From Mitsuokella multacida DSM 20544 (GTDB lineage: Bacteria > Bacillota > Negativicutes > Selenomonadales > Selenomonadaceae), in contig NZ_GG697142.2 of the NCBI RefSeq assembly GCF_000155955.1, forward strand, positions 609,325 to 673,324: 64,000 nt of DNA. The letters are read 5' to 3'. Both the position numbers and the translations under genes were made by a program. Within the stretch, counting starts at the first letter, position 1, and every line of letters starts with the position of its first letter. Shown one piece after another: positions 31,119 to 41,680 of the stretch. The notes under the pieces were generated by a model that was not told where the DNA came from, did no database searches, and saw only the letters and a list, made by a program, of their open reading frames with translations.

Positions 31119-32749
31119 GGGCGTTCACCTCCTTTATGGGCAGCTGCTTCATCTGCCTGGAGCGCATCAAGGTCCAGCACGGTGTCGGCTGCCGCCTGCA
31201 AGCGCTCGTCGTGGCTGATGACAAAGAGCGTGTGCCTGCCGCTCGCCTTCAGGGAAAGTAGCACCTCGCGTATCGTGGCGGCTGTTGCCTCGTCGAGTGC
31301 GGCGGTCGGCTCATCGAGCAGGATGAGCGGCCTGTCCTGCACAAGGGCGCGCGCGAGGCCGAGGCGCTTGCGCTGGCCCTGTGAGAGGCTCTGGCCGCCC
31401 TCGCCAAGCGGGGTGGCGGGGCCCTGCGGCAGGGCCTCGGCCCATTCGCTTAGGCAGAGCGCTTTAAGCGCTTGGCGCACGGCCTGCTCGCTGCAATCCT
31501 GCTGGAACAGCGTGATATTCTCGAAGAGCGTCGCATTGTAGAGGTGCGGCTCCTGCGGCACGTAGCTGCAGGCCGCTGCCCGCGCAATCTGGCCGGACTC
31601 CGGCAGCAGCAGTCCCGCGAGCAGGCGCAGGAGCGTCGTCTTGCCGCAGCCGCTCGGGCCCGCGAGCACCGTCAGGCCGCCCTTGGGGACGGTGAACTGT
31701 ATGCCAGAGAGCAGGGGCAGCGGGCTGCCGGGGTAGCGGAAGGAGAGATCGCGGACGGAAATTGCTCCTCTTGTCGCGGATGGACTTAGGGAGGTCTGCG
31801 TGACCGAGGAGGCTTTCAACAGGGAGGCCTCAGCTGTGTGGGCAATCATCCCACTATGGAAGGCGGTGCCGGAGAGGCGCAGGGGCTGGTAGAATTCGGG
31901 TGTCAGCAGCAGCACGAAGAAGGCGGCGCTGAAGGTCAGCTGGCCGTAGAGCAGCCGCAGGCCGATGCTGACGGCGATGATGGCGATGGCGAGGGTCGTG
32001 ATGAGCTCGAGAGCGAAGGCGGAGACGAAGGAGAGCTGCAGGACGCGCAGGGCGGCGCCGGCGAAGTCCTCGCTGAGCCCCCGCACGCGCTGGCGCTCGG
32101 CCCGCTCGCGCGCGAAGAGCTTGAGCGTCGGCAGGGCGCGAAGGATCTCGGCGAGGCCCGCGGAGAAGCGGTTCATCGCGCGCCACTGCGCCTCGCTGGC
32201 CTCGCGCGTCACGCGGCCAATCAAATAGAGCAGGAACGGCGCGATCGGGACGGTCACGAGCATCAAAAGGCCCGTCATCGGGTCGACGAGGAAGGCGGCG
32301 AGGAGCAGGCAGGGCATGGTGATGGCGATGCCGAGCACGACGGGCAGGACGCGCGTGTACCAGGCGTCGAGCGCATCCGTGCTCTCGAGTGCGAGCGGCA
32401 GCAGCTCGCGCGTGAAGCGCTGGTCGGTCTGGCCCTCCTTTGAGAGCAGCCGCGCGTGGAGCTTCTCGCGCACATCCTTGCGCACGGCACCCGACAGCGA
32501 TTGCTGCAGGCGGCTCTGCCAGAGCCCGATGAAGTGAAGGGCGCCGAGCATGACAAACAGCACCAGTAGGACTGGTGCTGTCGTGCTGAGGCTGCCCTTT
32601 CCGAGGAAGACCTGGTCGATGGCCAGGCTGGCCGCCCCGCAGGCGCCGAGAACGGCGAGCGCGTGCAGCAGCTCGGTCAATATGAGCCTGCGGCGCGCCC
32701 GCGCATCGCGGTGCAGGGCGCTGTAGAGAAAGGTCTGCTTCATATTCAT
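31115..32749 (-). CDS. cydD: Thiol reductant ABC exporter subunit CydD
   Basis: 544 residues: membrane domain with about six helices (residues ~15-300) and an ATPase with Walker A GPSGCGKTT, signature LSQGQRKRLGLARAL (Gln in place of the usual second Gly), Walker B PLILLDEPTAALDE and switch ISHD. Partner of CydC. Begins 30 bp after cydB with no clear ribosome site (GGATAC only), so it probably depends on reading through from cydB. Confidence 0.92.
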   Translation of the reverse strand: MNMKQTFLYSALHRDARARRRLILTELLHALAVLGACGAASLAIDQVFLGKGSLSTTAPVLLVLFVMLGALHFIGLWQSRLQQSLSGAVRKDVREKLHARLLSKEGQTDQRFTRELLPLALESTDALDAWYTRVLPVVLGIAITMPCLLLAAFLVDPMTGLLMLVTVPIAPFLLYLIGRVTREASEAQWRAMNRFSAGLAEILRALPTLKLFARERAERQRVRGLSEDFAGAALRVLQLSFVSAFALELITTLAIAIIAVSIGLRLLYGQLTFSAAFFVLLLTPEFYQPLRLSGTAFHSGMIAHTAEASLLKASSVTQTSLSPSATRGAISVRDLSFRYPGSPLPLLSGIQFTVPKGGLTVLAGPSGCGKTTLLRLLAGLLLPESGQIARAAACSYVPQEPHLYNATLFENITLFQQDCSEQAVRQALKALCLSEWAEALPQGPATPLGEGGQSLSQGQRKRLGLARALVQDRPLILLDEPTAALDEATAATIREVLLSLKASGRHTLFVISHDERLQAAADTVLDLDALQADEAAAHKGGERP

Positions 32750-32779
32750 GGTAGATTGTATCCGTTAATCGTTACTGCA

Positions 32780-33796
32780 TCAATAGTGTTCTTCTGCATC
32801 CTTGGCGGTGACGCGCTTGCGGAAGATGTAGTAGGACCAGCTCTGGTAGATCAGGACGATCGGCACGAAGATGCCGGCGGCGACCGTCATGACGGAGAGC
32901 GTGTAGGGGCTCGAGGAGGCGTTCGTGATCGTCAGGCTCCAGGCCGGGTTGAGGCTCGAGACCATCAGGCGCGGGAACAGGCCGGCGAAGAAGGCGACAG
33001 TTGTCGCGACGATGGCGGCGGAGCTCAGGAGGAAGCTGGCCTTGCCCTTGCCGAGCTTCATGCTCAGCATCGCCATGACGAAGAAGAGCGCGGCGCCGAC
33101 GAGTGCGACGGCAGCGACCGGCTTCGTGAAGAGGTCGGTGTACGTCAGCGTCATCGCCATGCAGAGCACGAAGAAGATGACGGCGATGGCGCCGGTCTTC
33201 AGGGCGACTTCCTGGCAGCGCAGGATGAGGCTCGTCTTGGCGAGGCGCAGCGTCAGGAAGGCCGTGCCGTGGAACAGGAAGACGAAGAGGAAGGCGAGAC
33301 CGCCGACAATCGTGTAAGGCGTCAGGAGGTCGAAGAAGCCACCCATGTAGATCATCTTCTCGTTGATGGGCAGGCCGGCGATGAGGTTCGTGACGGCGAC
33401 ACCCCAGAGGAAGGCCGGCACGACGCTGCCGAAGCAGATGGCGCCGTCCCAGAAGCGCTTCCAGCAGCGGCTCTCCTGGCGGCCGCGCAGGTCAAAGGCC
33501 ACGCCGCGCAAAATGAGCGCGACGAGCATGAGGAAGAGCGCGAGGTAGAAGGCGGAGAACATCGTGGCGTAGACGTGCGGGAAGGCTGCGAAGAGCGCGC
33601 CGCCCGCCGTGATCATCCAGACTTCGTTGCCGTCCCAGACCGGCGTGATCGTGCGCAGGATCTCACCGCGCTCCTCCTCATCGGAGGACAGGAACGGCAG
33701 CAGGCCGCCGACGCCGTAGTCGAAGCCCTCGAGGAAGAAGAAGCCTGTAAAGAGTACCGTGATGAGGATGAACCAGAGAATTGTTAAGTCCATCAT
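32780..33796 (-). CDS. cydB: Cytochrome bd ubiquinol/menaquinol oxidase subunit II
   Basis: 338 residues from the ATG at 33796, whose ATGA overlaps the cydA stop; GGGAGGG lies nine bases upstream. FFFLEGFDYGVGGLLPFL and PVWDGNEVWMITAGGALFAAFP are CydB signatures, and eight to nine helices follow. Structural partner of CydA in the oxygen-reducing quinol oxidase. Confidence 0.95.
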   Translation of the reverse strand: MMDLTILWFILITVLFTGFFFLEGFDYGVGGLLPFLSSDEEERGEILRTITPVWDGNEVWMITAGGALFAAFPHVYATMFSAFYLALFLMLVALILRGVAFDLRGRQESRCWKRFWDGAICFGSVVPAFLWGVAVTNLIAGLPINEKMIYMGGFFDLLTPYTIVGGLAFLFVFLFHGTAFLTLRLAKTSLILRCQEVALKTGAIAVIFFVLCMAMTLTYTDLFTKPVAAVALVGAALFFVMAMLSMKLGKGKASFLLSSAAIVATTVAFFAGLFPRLMVSSLNPAWSLTITNASSSPYTLSVMTVAAGIFVPIVLIYQSWSYYIFRKRVTAKDAEEHY

Positions 33797-35163
33797 GCGT
33801 CCCTCCCTTCTTCGAAGGAAATCTGTGTTTTCTTGATGAAGCGCATGGCAATCCAGAGCGCCGCGATGGCGAGCACGAGGTAGAGGACGGTGAAGCCCGC
33901 CATCGTCAGCCAGACGTCTGCGCCCGTGAGGTTCGGCGAGACGGCATCGCTCGTCTTCTGCAGGCCGAACACGATCCAGGGCTGGCGGCCGGCCTCTGCG
34001 ACGTACCAGCCGACGCTGTTGGCGAGGTACGGCAGCGGCAGCAGCCACGGCAGGACCTTGAGGTAGCACGGGCAGGCCAGCGGGCGGTTCGTGAAGCCGA
34101 AGTAGGCGGCGGCGAGTCCGAGGAGGATCATGAGGCCGCCGAGGCCGATCATGATGCGGAAGCTCCAGAAGAGACCGGTGACATCCGGCCGGTATTCATC
34201 GGGGCCGTACTTCTCGGAGTAGTCCTTCTGGATCTGGTTGATGCCCGGCACAGCGCCCGTCGGCGTGTTGTAGAGCATGAAGGAGAAGGCACCGGGCACG
34301 GTGAGCTCGAAGTTGTTCTTGTGCATGTCCTCATCGATATCGGCGACGATGGCAAATGGTGCCGGGTCTTCCGTCTCCCAGAGCGCCTCGACGGAGGAGA
34401 GCTTCATCGGGTTGACCTGCGCGATGTACTGCGCCTGCAGGTGGCCGCTGCCCATCGTGGCGAAGAGGCCAAAGAGCATGAAGACGGCACCGGCCTTGAG
34501 CGTCTGCGTGAAAGCGCGGCGCGAGGCCTCGTCATGCAGGACCTTCCAGGCGGAGACGGCGATGACGAGGAAGCCGGCCGTCGCGATGGCGGAGAACAGC
34601 GTGTGCGTGTACTCACCGATGACGTACGGGTTCGTGACGAGCGCGAAGAAGTCCGTCATCTCCGCGCGGCCGTTGCGGACGGCAAAGCCGACCGGATGCT
34701 GCATGAAGGAGTTCGCGACGAGGATCCAGAACGCCGAGAGGTTGCTCGCAAATGCGACGATCCAGATGCAGAGGCAGTGGACCTTCTCCGAGAGTTTATC
34801 CCAGCCGAAGAGCCAGATGCCGAGGAAGGTCGACTCGAGGAAGAAGGCTGTGAGCGCCTCAAGCGCGAGCGGCGCGCCGAAGATATCGCCCATGAAGCGG
34901 GAATATTCGGACCAGTTCATGCCGAAGTGGAACTCCTGCACGATACCGGTGACGACGCCCATCGAGAAGTTGATGACAAAGAGCGTGCCGAAGAAGCGCA
35001 CGAGCTTGCGGCTGGCTTCTTTCCAGGCCGGCCGCTTCGTGCGGACGTAGCACGTCTCGAGCAGTGCAACGAAAATCGAGAGCCCGAGCGTCACGGGGAC
35101 AAATAGAAAATGGTAGACGGTTGTGATGGCGAACTGCCATCGGGATAGGATCAGTGCATCCAT
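33793..35163 (-). CDS. cydA: Cytochrome bd oxidase subunit I
   Basis: 456 residues. His18 in VYHFLFVP (haem ligand), FFLESTFLGIW with the conserved Glu, GEYTHTLFSA with the second His ligand, and the GWYVAEAGRQPW quinol-site motif are all visible. The Q-loop is short, as in Gram-positive-type enzymes. The oxidase reduces O2 at very high affinity, protecting an anaerobe and possibly conserving energy. First gene of cydABDC, with its own promoter. Confidence 0.95.
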   Translation of the reverse strand: MDALILSRWQFAITTVYHFLFVPVTLGLSIFVALLETCYVRTKRPAWKEASRKLVRFFGTLFVINFSMGVVTGIVQEFHFGMNWSEYSRFMGDIFGAPLALEALTAFFLESTFLGIWLFGWDKLSEKVHCLCIWIVAFASNLSAFWILVANSFMQHPVGFAVRNGRAEMTDFFALVTNPYVIGEYTHTLFSAIATAGFLVIAVSAWKVLHDEASRRAFTQTLKAGAVFMLFGLFATMGSGHLQAQYIAQVNPMKLSSVEALWETEDPAPFAIVADIDEDMHKNNFELTVPGAFSFMLYNTPTGAVPGINQIQKDYSEKYGPDEYRPDVTGLFWSFRIMIGLGGLMILLGLAAAYFGFTNRPLACPCYLKVLPWLLPLPYLANSVGWYVAEAGRQPWIVFGLQKTSDAVSPNLTGADVWLTMAGFTVLYLVLAIAALWIAMRFIKKTQISFEEGRDA

Positions 35164-35188
35164 GTATCATGCCCTCCTTTTGTATTAG

Positions 35189-35247
35189 TGCATCGTGATG
35201 CATTATGTTTATGGTTCCATTATAGCCTAAAACGGCAGAGGAGACAA
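35189..35247 (-). promoter_or_regulatory. cydABDC promoter with leader dyad
   Basis: Minus strand: TTGTCT (35247-35242), 17-bp spacer, TATAAT (35224-35219). A perfect dyad TGCATC-GT-GATGCA (35189-35202) lies just downstream of the expected start and before cydA, a good position for a repressor that blocks transcription. It does not match the usual Rex consensus. Confidence 0.65.
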
Positions 35248-35395
35248 TGAAAAATTATATTGAGTCGTAAAAGAAAATAATTATTGCGAAGTGCACCGAG
35301 AAAACGCAGAAAGATGGAACGGATTCCATGGGAAAAATCGCATGGCGAACGCAGATGTGGTATAATGAATACAATTAAGATAGGAGAGAAGTATC

Positions 35396-36247
35396 GTGGA
35401 GAAACGAAGGATCGATCTGAGCCGTTGCCTCGTGCGCGACGGCAAGGCGGACTGCCACTGCTGTGAGGAAATCTGCCCGCAGAAGGCCATCAAAGATCAC
35501 GTGGTGGACACGGCGGCCTGCGATGGCTGCGGCCTCTGCAGCGCGGTCTGCCCTGTGGCGGCCATCGTGGCGCCGGAGGACTATGAGGGGGCACTGACGA
35601 AGGCGCAGGAGCTCGCACCGCAGGTCCTCATGTGCGAGAAGGCCAGCGAGGGCGGCGTGCACTGCCTCGGCTTCCTCACGCGCCGCCTGCTCTGGGCGCT
35701 CGCAGCAAAGCGGCCGCTCGCGCTCGACATCTCGCACTGCGAAGCGTGCCGGCCTGCGGTCTTTGCACATCTCGAGCGTGAGGTCGCGGCCTGCAATGAT
35801 GCGCTCGCAGAGGCGGGCAAGAAAGAGATCGCGCTCGTCCATGTCAAGCCGGCCCCGCCGAAGCCGAAGAAGACAAAAAAGGTCGAGCGGCGCGGCTTCT
35901 TCCAGGCGCTGTTCCACTCGACGGCAGAGGGCTTGCAGGAGATCGCCGAGGCGCAGATCGAGCACAGCTACTGCTTCGACGCGGCGGCCTTCCTCAAGGC
36001 GCAGCAGGCAGAGCCCTGTGCGCTATTCAACGGGCTTGCGCTGCAGCAGGGCTGCACGGCCTGCGGCCTCTGCGCCGTCGTCTGCCCGACGCGGGCGCTT
36101 GCAATGGAGCGCGGCGAACAGGCAGCCTTGCACGTCGACCCGGCGGCCTGCACGGGCTGTGATCTCTGCGCGCTGCACTGCCCGCAGGGCGTGCTGGAGC
36201 TCCTGCCACAGTTTGCGGGACAGCGCGATTTCCCGCTGGATAAGTGA
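35396..36247 (+). CDS. 4Fe-4S dicluster-type iron-sulfur protein
   Basis: 283 residues with an unusual layout. The N-terminus has two cysteine groups (CHCCEEICP and CDGCGLCSAVCP, residues ~18-53). The middle is an Ala-rich region with CEKASEGGVHC and SHCEACRP and a lysine/proline linker near 150-165. The C-terminus has two more ferredoxin motifs (CTACGLCAVVCP and CTGCDLCALHCP, about 222-270). In total at least four clusters, so an electron-transfer protein. GTG start with AGGAGAG upstream. Its redox partner is not in the window; it lies back to back with cydA. Confidence 0.8.
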   Translation: MEKRRIDLSRCLVRDGKADCHCCEEICPQKAIKDHVVDTAACDGCGLCSAVCPVAAIVAPEDYEGALTKAQELAPQVLMCEKASEGGVHCLGFLTRRLLWALAAKRPLALDISHCEACRPAVFAHLEREVAACNDALAEAGKKEIALVHVKPAPPKPKKTKKVERRGFFQALFHSTAEGLQEIAEAQIEHSYCFDAAAFLKAQQAEPCALFNGLALQQGCTACGLCAVVCPTRALAMERGEQAALHVDPAACTGCDLCALHCPQGVLELLPQFAGQRDFPLDK

Positions 36248-36300
36248 TGATTCAATAGGTGATTAGGTGATATTTTGTATTGTGATTAGGAGGGGAAGTC

Positions 36301-37179
36301 TTGATTACAGTAGAGGGAAATGCCAAGATAAACTTGACGCTGGACATCCTGGGCAAGCGCCCGGATGGCTACCATGAGGTCGCGATGGTCATGCAGTCCA
36401 TCAACCTGCACGACACGCTGACGCTCTCGAAGATCCCGAGCGGCATCGAGCTCACGCTCGACGTGCCGGGCCTCGAGGCCGACGAGCGCAACCTCGCCTG
36501 GCGCGCGGCGCGCCTCCTCTTGGACGGCGAGAGCGTCAAAGGCGGTGTGCGCATCGCACTGACGAAGCGCATCCCAATCGCCGCGGGGCTTGCGGGCGGC
36601 AGTGCCGATGCAGCCGCGGTGCTGCGCGGCGTCAACGCGCTCTACGAGCTCGGCCTGACAGAGGCGGAGCTCTGCGCGTACGGCGCGAAGCTCGGCTCGG
36701 ACATCCCGTTCACCATCGTGGGCGGGACGATGCTGGCGACGGGCCGCGGCGAAGTGCTCGAGGCGCTCGACCCCGTGCCGCCCTTCTGGGTCGTGCTCGC
36801 CAAGCCGAAGATCTCGGTCTCGACGGCCTGGGCCTACAAGCATTACGACGAGCAGGGCGCAGAGCAGCATCCGGACAACGCGGCCATCATCCAGGCCATC
36901 GCCAAGCGCGACCGCGCGGGCATCGCTTCCTTATTGTGCAATGTACTGGAACGTGTTACTATAAAGCAGTATCCAGTCATCGCGCAGTATAAGGAATGGA
37001 TGATGGAGAAGGGCGCGCTTGCCAGCATGATGTCGGGCAGCGGCCCGACCGTATTCGGGCTCTTTTCAGCCGAAGAGGAGGCGCGCCGTGCCGCCGCCTT
37101 CCTCGAGGAGCAAACGGATGCGGAACTCTTCGTCTGCCAGACGGCAGGCGCCAATTGCGATACGATACATAAGAGATAA
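36301..37179 (+). CDS. ispE: 4-diphosphocytidyl-2-C-methyl-D-erythritol kinase
   Basis: 292 residues, TTG start with GAGGGGAAG upstream. AKINLTLDILGKRPDGYHE at the N-terminus and the GHMP-kinase loop PIAAGLAGGSADAAAVLRG (about 93-111) identify IspE, which phosphorylates CDP-ME in the methylerythritol phosphate route to isoprenoids. C-terminal MMSGSGPTVFGLF is also conserved. First of an ispE-gntR-glmU-prs run on the same strand. Confidence 0.95.
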   Translation: MITVEGNAKINLTLDILGKRPDGYHEVAMVMQSINLHDTLTLSKIPSGIELTLDVPGLEADERNLAWRAARLLLDGESVKGGVRIALTKRIPIAAGLAGGSADAAAVLRGVNALYELGLTEAELCAYGAKLGSDIPFTIVGGTMLATGRGEVLEALDPVPPFWVVLAKPKISVSTAWAYKHYDEQGAEQHPDNAAIIQAIAKRDRAGIASLLCNVLERVTIKQYPVIAQYKEWMMEKGALASMMSGSGPTVFGLFSAEEEARRAAAFLEEQTDAELFVCQTAGANCDTIHKR

Positions 37180-37196
37180 GAATTGAGGGGAGTCAA

Positions 37197-37955
37197 ATGG
37201 AGCAGAGATTGTCACCAATCAAATTAGACAGCTACCAGCCATTGCGTGAGGTTGTCTGCGAATCGCTGCGGGAGGCGATCCGCAAGGGTATCTTGAAGCC
37301 GGGCGAGCGCATCATGGAAATCAAGCTCGCTGAGGAGCTCGGCGTGAGCCGCACGCCGGTGCGCGAGGCCATCCGCAAGCTCGAGCTCGAGGGCTACGTC
37401 GTCATGATGCCGCGCCGCGGCACCTACGTGGCCGACATGTCCATCCGCGACATCAACGAGATCTTCGAGATCCGCACGGCGCTCGAGTCACTGTCGAACA
37501 GCCTCGCGGCGGAGCACATCACGGAGGACGAGCTCGAGCATCTGCAGCGCCTGCTCGTCATCATCGGCGGCTACATCAAGGAGTTCGAAGAGGGCAAGGA
37601 CCGCGAGGGCGCGATGGAGAAGATCGTCGAGACCGACATCGAGTTCCACGACCTCCTCTACCATGCGGCGCGCAACAACCGCCTCGTCGGCATCATCTCG
37701 AATCTGCGCGACCAGCTCACGCGCTTCCGCACACTGTCGATGTCGTACCCGGGCCGCCTCGAGGCGACGCTCGAGGAGCACCGCGAGATCGTCGAGGCCA
37801 TCGCCAACGGCGACGGCCGCGGCGCGAGCAAGGCGGCGGAGCACCACATGGAAAACTCCGAGAAGACCCTCCTCAAGGCGATGGACATCGCGACGAGCCG
37901 CAAGGAGAAAGCGGCCAAGAAGAAAAAAGCGCGCCCGCCCCAAAAGGACGCGTGA
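37197..37955 (+). CDS. GntR family transcriptional regulator (FadR/FCD type)
   Basis: 252 residues. Winged helix-turn-helix at ~15-80 (ELGVSRTPVREAIRKLELEGYV is the recognition part) and an all-helical FCD ligand domain (IFEIRTALESLSNSLAAEHI; the DxxxH..H metal residues in DIEFHDLLYHAA). The last ~25 residues are lysine-rich. Placed 17 bp after ispE and before glmU; it may control cell-wall precursor genes, but the effector is unknown. Confidence 0.88.
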   Translation: MEQRLSPIKLDSYQPLREVVCESLREAIRKGILKPGERIMEIKLAEELGVSRTPVREAIRKLELEGYVVMMPRRGTYVADMSIRDINEIFEIRTALESLSNSLAAEHITEDELEHLQRLLVIIGGYIKEFEEGKDREGAMEKIVETDIEFHDLLYHAARNNRLVGIISNLRDQLTRFRTLSMSYPGRLEATLEEHREIVEAIANGDGRGASKAAEHHMENSEKTLLKAMDIATSRKEKAAKKKKARPPQKDA

Positions 37956-38025
37956 ATTCTACAGGGTATTTACGCTCAATATGCTGTCAGCAGCATGAAG
38001 AATATAGAGATGGGAGAACGATAGT

Positions 38026-39393
38026 ATGTCAGATTTAGTAACCGTCATCCTCGCGGCCGGCAAGGGCACGCGCATGAAGTCGAAGCTGCCGAAGGTCCTG
38101 CATAAGGCGGGCGGCAAGACGATGCTGCAGCACGTCATCGATGCGGCCAAGGCGGCCGGTGCGAAGCGCAACATCGTCGTGACGGGCTTCGGCGGCGAGA
38201 TGGTCCGCGAGGCCATCGGCACGCAGGCGGAGTTCGTCACGCAGACGGAGCAGCTCGGCACGGGCCACGCCGTCCTGCAGACGAAGGGGCTCCTCAAGGA
38301 TGAGACGGGCACGGTCATGGTCCTCTGCGGCGACACGCCGCTCTTGACGGGCGCGCTCCTCAAGAAGCTCTACGACGAGCATGTGGCAGCCGCTGCCAAG
38401 GCGACAGTCCTCACGGCCATCATGCCGGATGCGACGGGCTACGGCCGCATCATCCGTTCGGCGGACGGCTCGGTCGAGAAGATCGTCGAGCACAAGGACG
38501 CGACGGAAGAGGAGCGCAAGGTCCGCGAGGTCAACTCGGGCATCTACTGCTTCGCGGCCAAGGACCTCTTCGAAGCGCTCTCGCACGTGACGAACGACAA
38601 CGCGCAGGGCGAGTACTACCTGCCGGACGTGCTCGAGATCCTCAAGAAGAAGGGCGAGAAGATCTGGGCCGTGGCCGCTGACGACTACGAGGACACGCTC
38701 GGCATCAACTCGCGCCTGCAGCTCGCCGGCGCCGAGAAGATCCTGCGCCGCCGCAAGAATGAAGAGCTCATGAGCGAGGGTGTCACCATCATGGACCCCG
38801 CGACGACGTACATCGATGACGACGTCAAGGTCGGCCGCGACACCATCATCTACCCGATGACGTGGCTCGAGCATGGCACGGTCATCGGCGAGGAGTGCGA
38901 GATTGGACCGAATGTCCGCTTCCAGGACGTCAAATGCGGCAACCGCGTGACGGGCCAGTTCATCTACGCGCACGAGTGCCAGATCGATGACGATGTCAAG
39001 CTCGGCCAGTTCGTCCACCTGCGCCCGAACACGCATCTCTTCGAGGGCGTCAAGATCGACAACTTCATCGAGGTCAAGAACTCCAACATCGGCAAGGGCT
39101 CGAAGCTGCCGCATCTCTCCTACATCGGCGACTGCGACATGGGCGAGAACGTCAACATGGGCTGCGGCACGATCACGGTCAACTACGACGGCAAGAAGAA
39201 GCACCGCACGAAGATTGGCAACAACGCCTTCGTCGGCTGCAACTCCAACCTCGTCGCACCGGTGACGATCGAGGACGATGCCTACATCGCCGCGGGCTCG
39301 ACCATCACGAAGACGGCGCCGAAGGGCAAGCTCTCAATCGCGCGCGCACGCCAGACGGTCATCGAGAGCTGGCACGATAAGCGCGACGAGTGA
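38026..39393 (+). CDS. glmU: Bifunctional N-acetylglucosamine-1-phosphate uridyltransferase / glucosamine-1-phosphate acetyltransferase
   Basis: 455 residues, the normal length. N-terminal nucleotidyl transferase loop ILAAGKGTRMKSKLPKVLH; C-terminal left-handed beta-helix with hexapeptide repeats and the acetyltransferase site (HLSYIGDCDMGENVNMGCGT). Makes UDP-GlcNAc for peptidoglycan and LPS. GGGAGAACGATAGT precedes the ATG. Confidence 0.96.
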   Translation: MSDLVTVILAAGKGTRMKSKLPKVLHKAGGKTMLQHVIDAAKAAGAKRNIVVTGFGGEMVREAIGTQAEFVTQTEQLGTGHAVLQTKGLLKDETGTVMVLCGDTPLLTGALLKKLYDEHVAAAAKATVLTAIMPDATGYGRIIRSADGSVEKIVEHKDATEEERKVREVNSGIYCFAAKDLFEALSHVTNDNAQGEYYLPDVLEILKKKGEKIWAVAADDYEDTLGINSRLQLAGAEKILRRRKNEELMSEGVTIMDPATTYIDDDVKVGRDTIIYPMTWLEHGTVIGEECEIGPNVRFQDVKCGNRVTGQFIYAHECQIDDDVKLGQFVHLRPNTHLFEGVKIDNFIEVKNSNIGKGSKLPHLSYIGDCDMGENVNMGCGTITVNYDGKKKHRTKIGNNAFVGCNSNLVAPVTIEDDAYIAAGSTITKTAPKGKLSIARARQTVIESWHDKRDE

Positions 39394-39542
39394 GTCGCAC
39401 CTCTGTGACTTTTTTTAGCAATTTGCAGGGAAATATGTCCCTTTTCGTCCATCTGTGCTATACTGTAAGGAGAGACGACTGGGCGGAGCCCGTCCTCTTT
39501 GAGCAATAATCTAGGTGTAAGGATTTGGAGGATTTTAACAAA

Positions 39543-40490
<948 letters not shown>

Positions 40491-40521
40491 GATACGTGCG
40501 TCCTTCAAGGACAAGCCATAA

Positions 40522-40552
40522 AAAAGAGAGCCTTCTCGAAAGGCTCTCTTTT
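40522..40552 (+). terminator. Terminator after prs
   Basis: AAAGAGAGCCTT (40523-40534) pairs perfectly with 40540-40551 across CTCGA, with T run at the end. Confidence 0.9.
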
Positions 40553-40598
40553 GCTATGCGATATAAAATTTGGAACTAGAAGATAGAAGGTGACCCAT

Positions 40599-41321
40599 TT
40601 GAATCATCCGGATAAGCGGGCGGAGTCCGATGAGCTCGGGCAGCAGAAGAATGTGACGGACCTCTTCATCCGCCACTTCGGCTTCTGGCCGCAGCTCTCG
40701 GACCGAGAGAGAGACCTACTCAATGCCCATACGCATGCCGTCCACTACGAGCGCGGCACGCAGGTCCACCGCGGGCCGTTCGACTGCATCGGCGTGCTGC
40801 TCCTCAAGAAGGGGCAGCTGCGCGTCTACACGCTGTCGGAGGACGGCCGCGATGTGACGCTCTACCGTCTGTTCGCCGACGACATCGGCATCCTCTCGGC
40901 CGCCTGCACGCTCGACTCTGTGACCTTCGACGTCTACATCGACGCGGAGGAGGATACGGACGTGCTGCTGACTGACGCCTCGGCCTTCCGCCGGCTGTCG
41001 GACGCGAACATCTACGTGCGCTGCTTTGCCTACGAGCTCGCCTCGAAGCGCCTCTCGGACATGCTCTGGAAGATGCAGCAGGTGCTCTTCCTCTCGGCCG
41101 ACCGCCGCTTCGCCATCTTCCTGCTCGAGGAGAGCGAGAAACGGAAGAGCGAGGTCGTGCACCTGACGCACGAGCAGATGGCCCGCTATATGGGAACGGC
41201 CCGAGAGGTCGTCACCCGCCTGATCAAGTACTTCAATCAGGAGGGCTGGACCACGTCGGGCCGCGGCTATCTGCGCATCGAAGACCGCGAGGCACTCAGG
41301 CGCCTCGCGGGGACTTACTGA
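40599..41321 (+). CDS. Crp/Fnr family transcriptional regulator
   Basis: 240 residues from TTG 40599 (AGAAGG eight bases upstream; GTG 40590 is possible). Cyclic-nucleotide-binding-like beta roll at ~30-140 (GVLLLKKGQLRVYTLSEDGRDVTLYRLFADDIGIL) and a C-terminal winged helix (LTHEQMARYMGTAREVVTRLIKYFNQEGW). No N-terminal cysteine cluster, so not a canonical oxygen-sensing FNR. Resembles regulators of small-molecule or redox response in Negativicutes. Target unknown. Confidence 0.88.
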   Translation: MNHPDKRAESDELGQQKNVTDLFIRHFGFWPQLSDRERDLLNAHTHAVHYERGTQVHRGPFDCIGVLLLKKGQLRVYTLSEDGRDVTLYRLFADDIGILSAACTLDSVTFDVYIDAEEDTDVLLTDASAFRRLSDANIYVRCFAYELASKRLSDMLWKMQQVLFLSADRRFAIFLLEESEKRKSEVVHLTHEQMARYMGTAREVVTRLIKYFNQEGWTTSGRGYLRIEDREALRRLAGTY

Positions 41322-41371
41322 TCGCTGTATGGTGTTTGCCTTGTATGAGGGGGAGAGACTGTAGGCGATGC

Positions 41372-41680
41372 TCAGCCGAGCAGTGCTTCGACCTTCTCCT
41401 TCGGGATCAGGCCGACGGACTCCTGGACCTTCTCGCCGTTCTTGAAGACGAGCAGCGTCGGGATGCTCATGATGCCGAACTGCTGCGCGAGCTCGGGCTG
41501 CTCGTCGACGTTGATCTTGCCGACTTTGACGTCTGGGTGCTCGCTCGCGACTTCGTCGACGATCGGGGAGAGCATGCGGCACGGGCCGCACCACGTCGCC
41601 CAGAAGTCGATGAGGACCGTGCCCTCTGCCTTCAGGACTTCGCTGTCGAAATTCTCTTTGGTGATCACAATTGCTGCCAT
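41372..41680 (-). CDS. trxA: Thioredoxin
   Basis: 102 residues with DFWATWCGPCRMLSP (the WCGPC redox site at about 27-35) and the cis-proline loop SIPTLLVFKNG. General disulfide reductant. AGGAGG precedes the start. Its transcript would have a leader of ~100 nt carrying the hairpin at 41766-41798. Confidence 0.95.
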   Translation of the reverse strand: MAAIVITKENFDSEVLKAEGTVLIDFWATWCGPCRMLSPIVDEVASEHPDVKVGKINVDEQPELAQQFGIMSIPTLLVFKNGEKVQESVGLIPKEKVEALLG

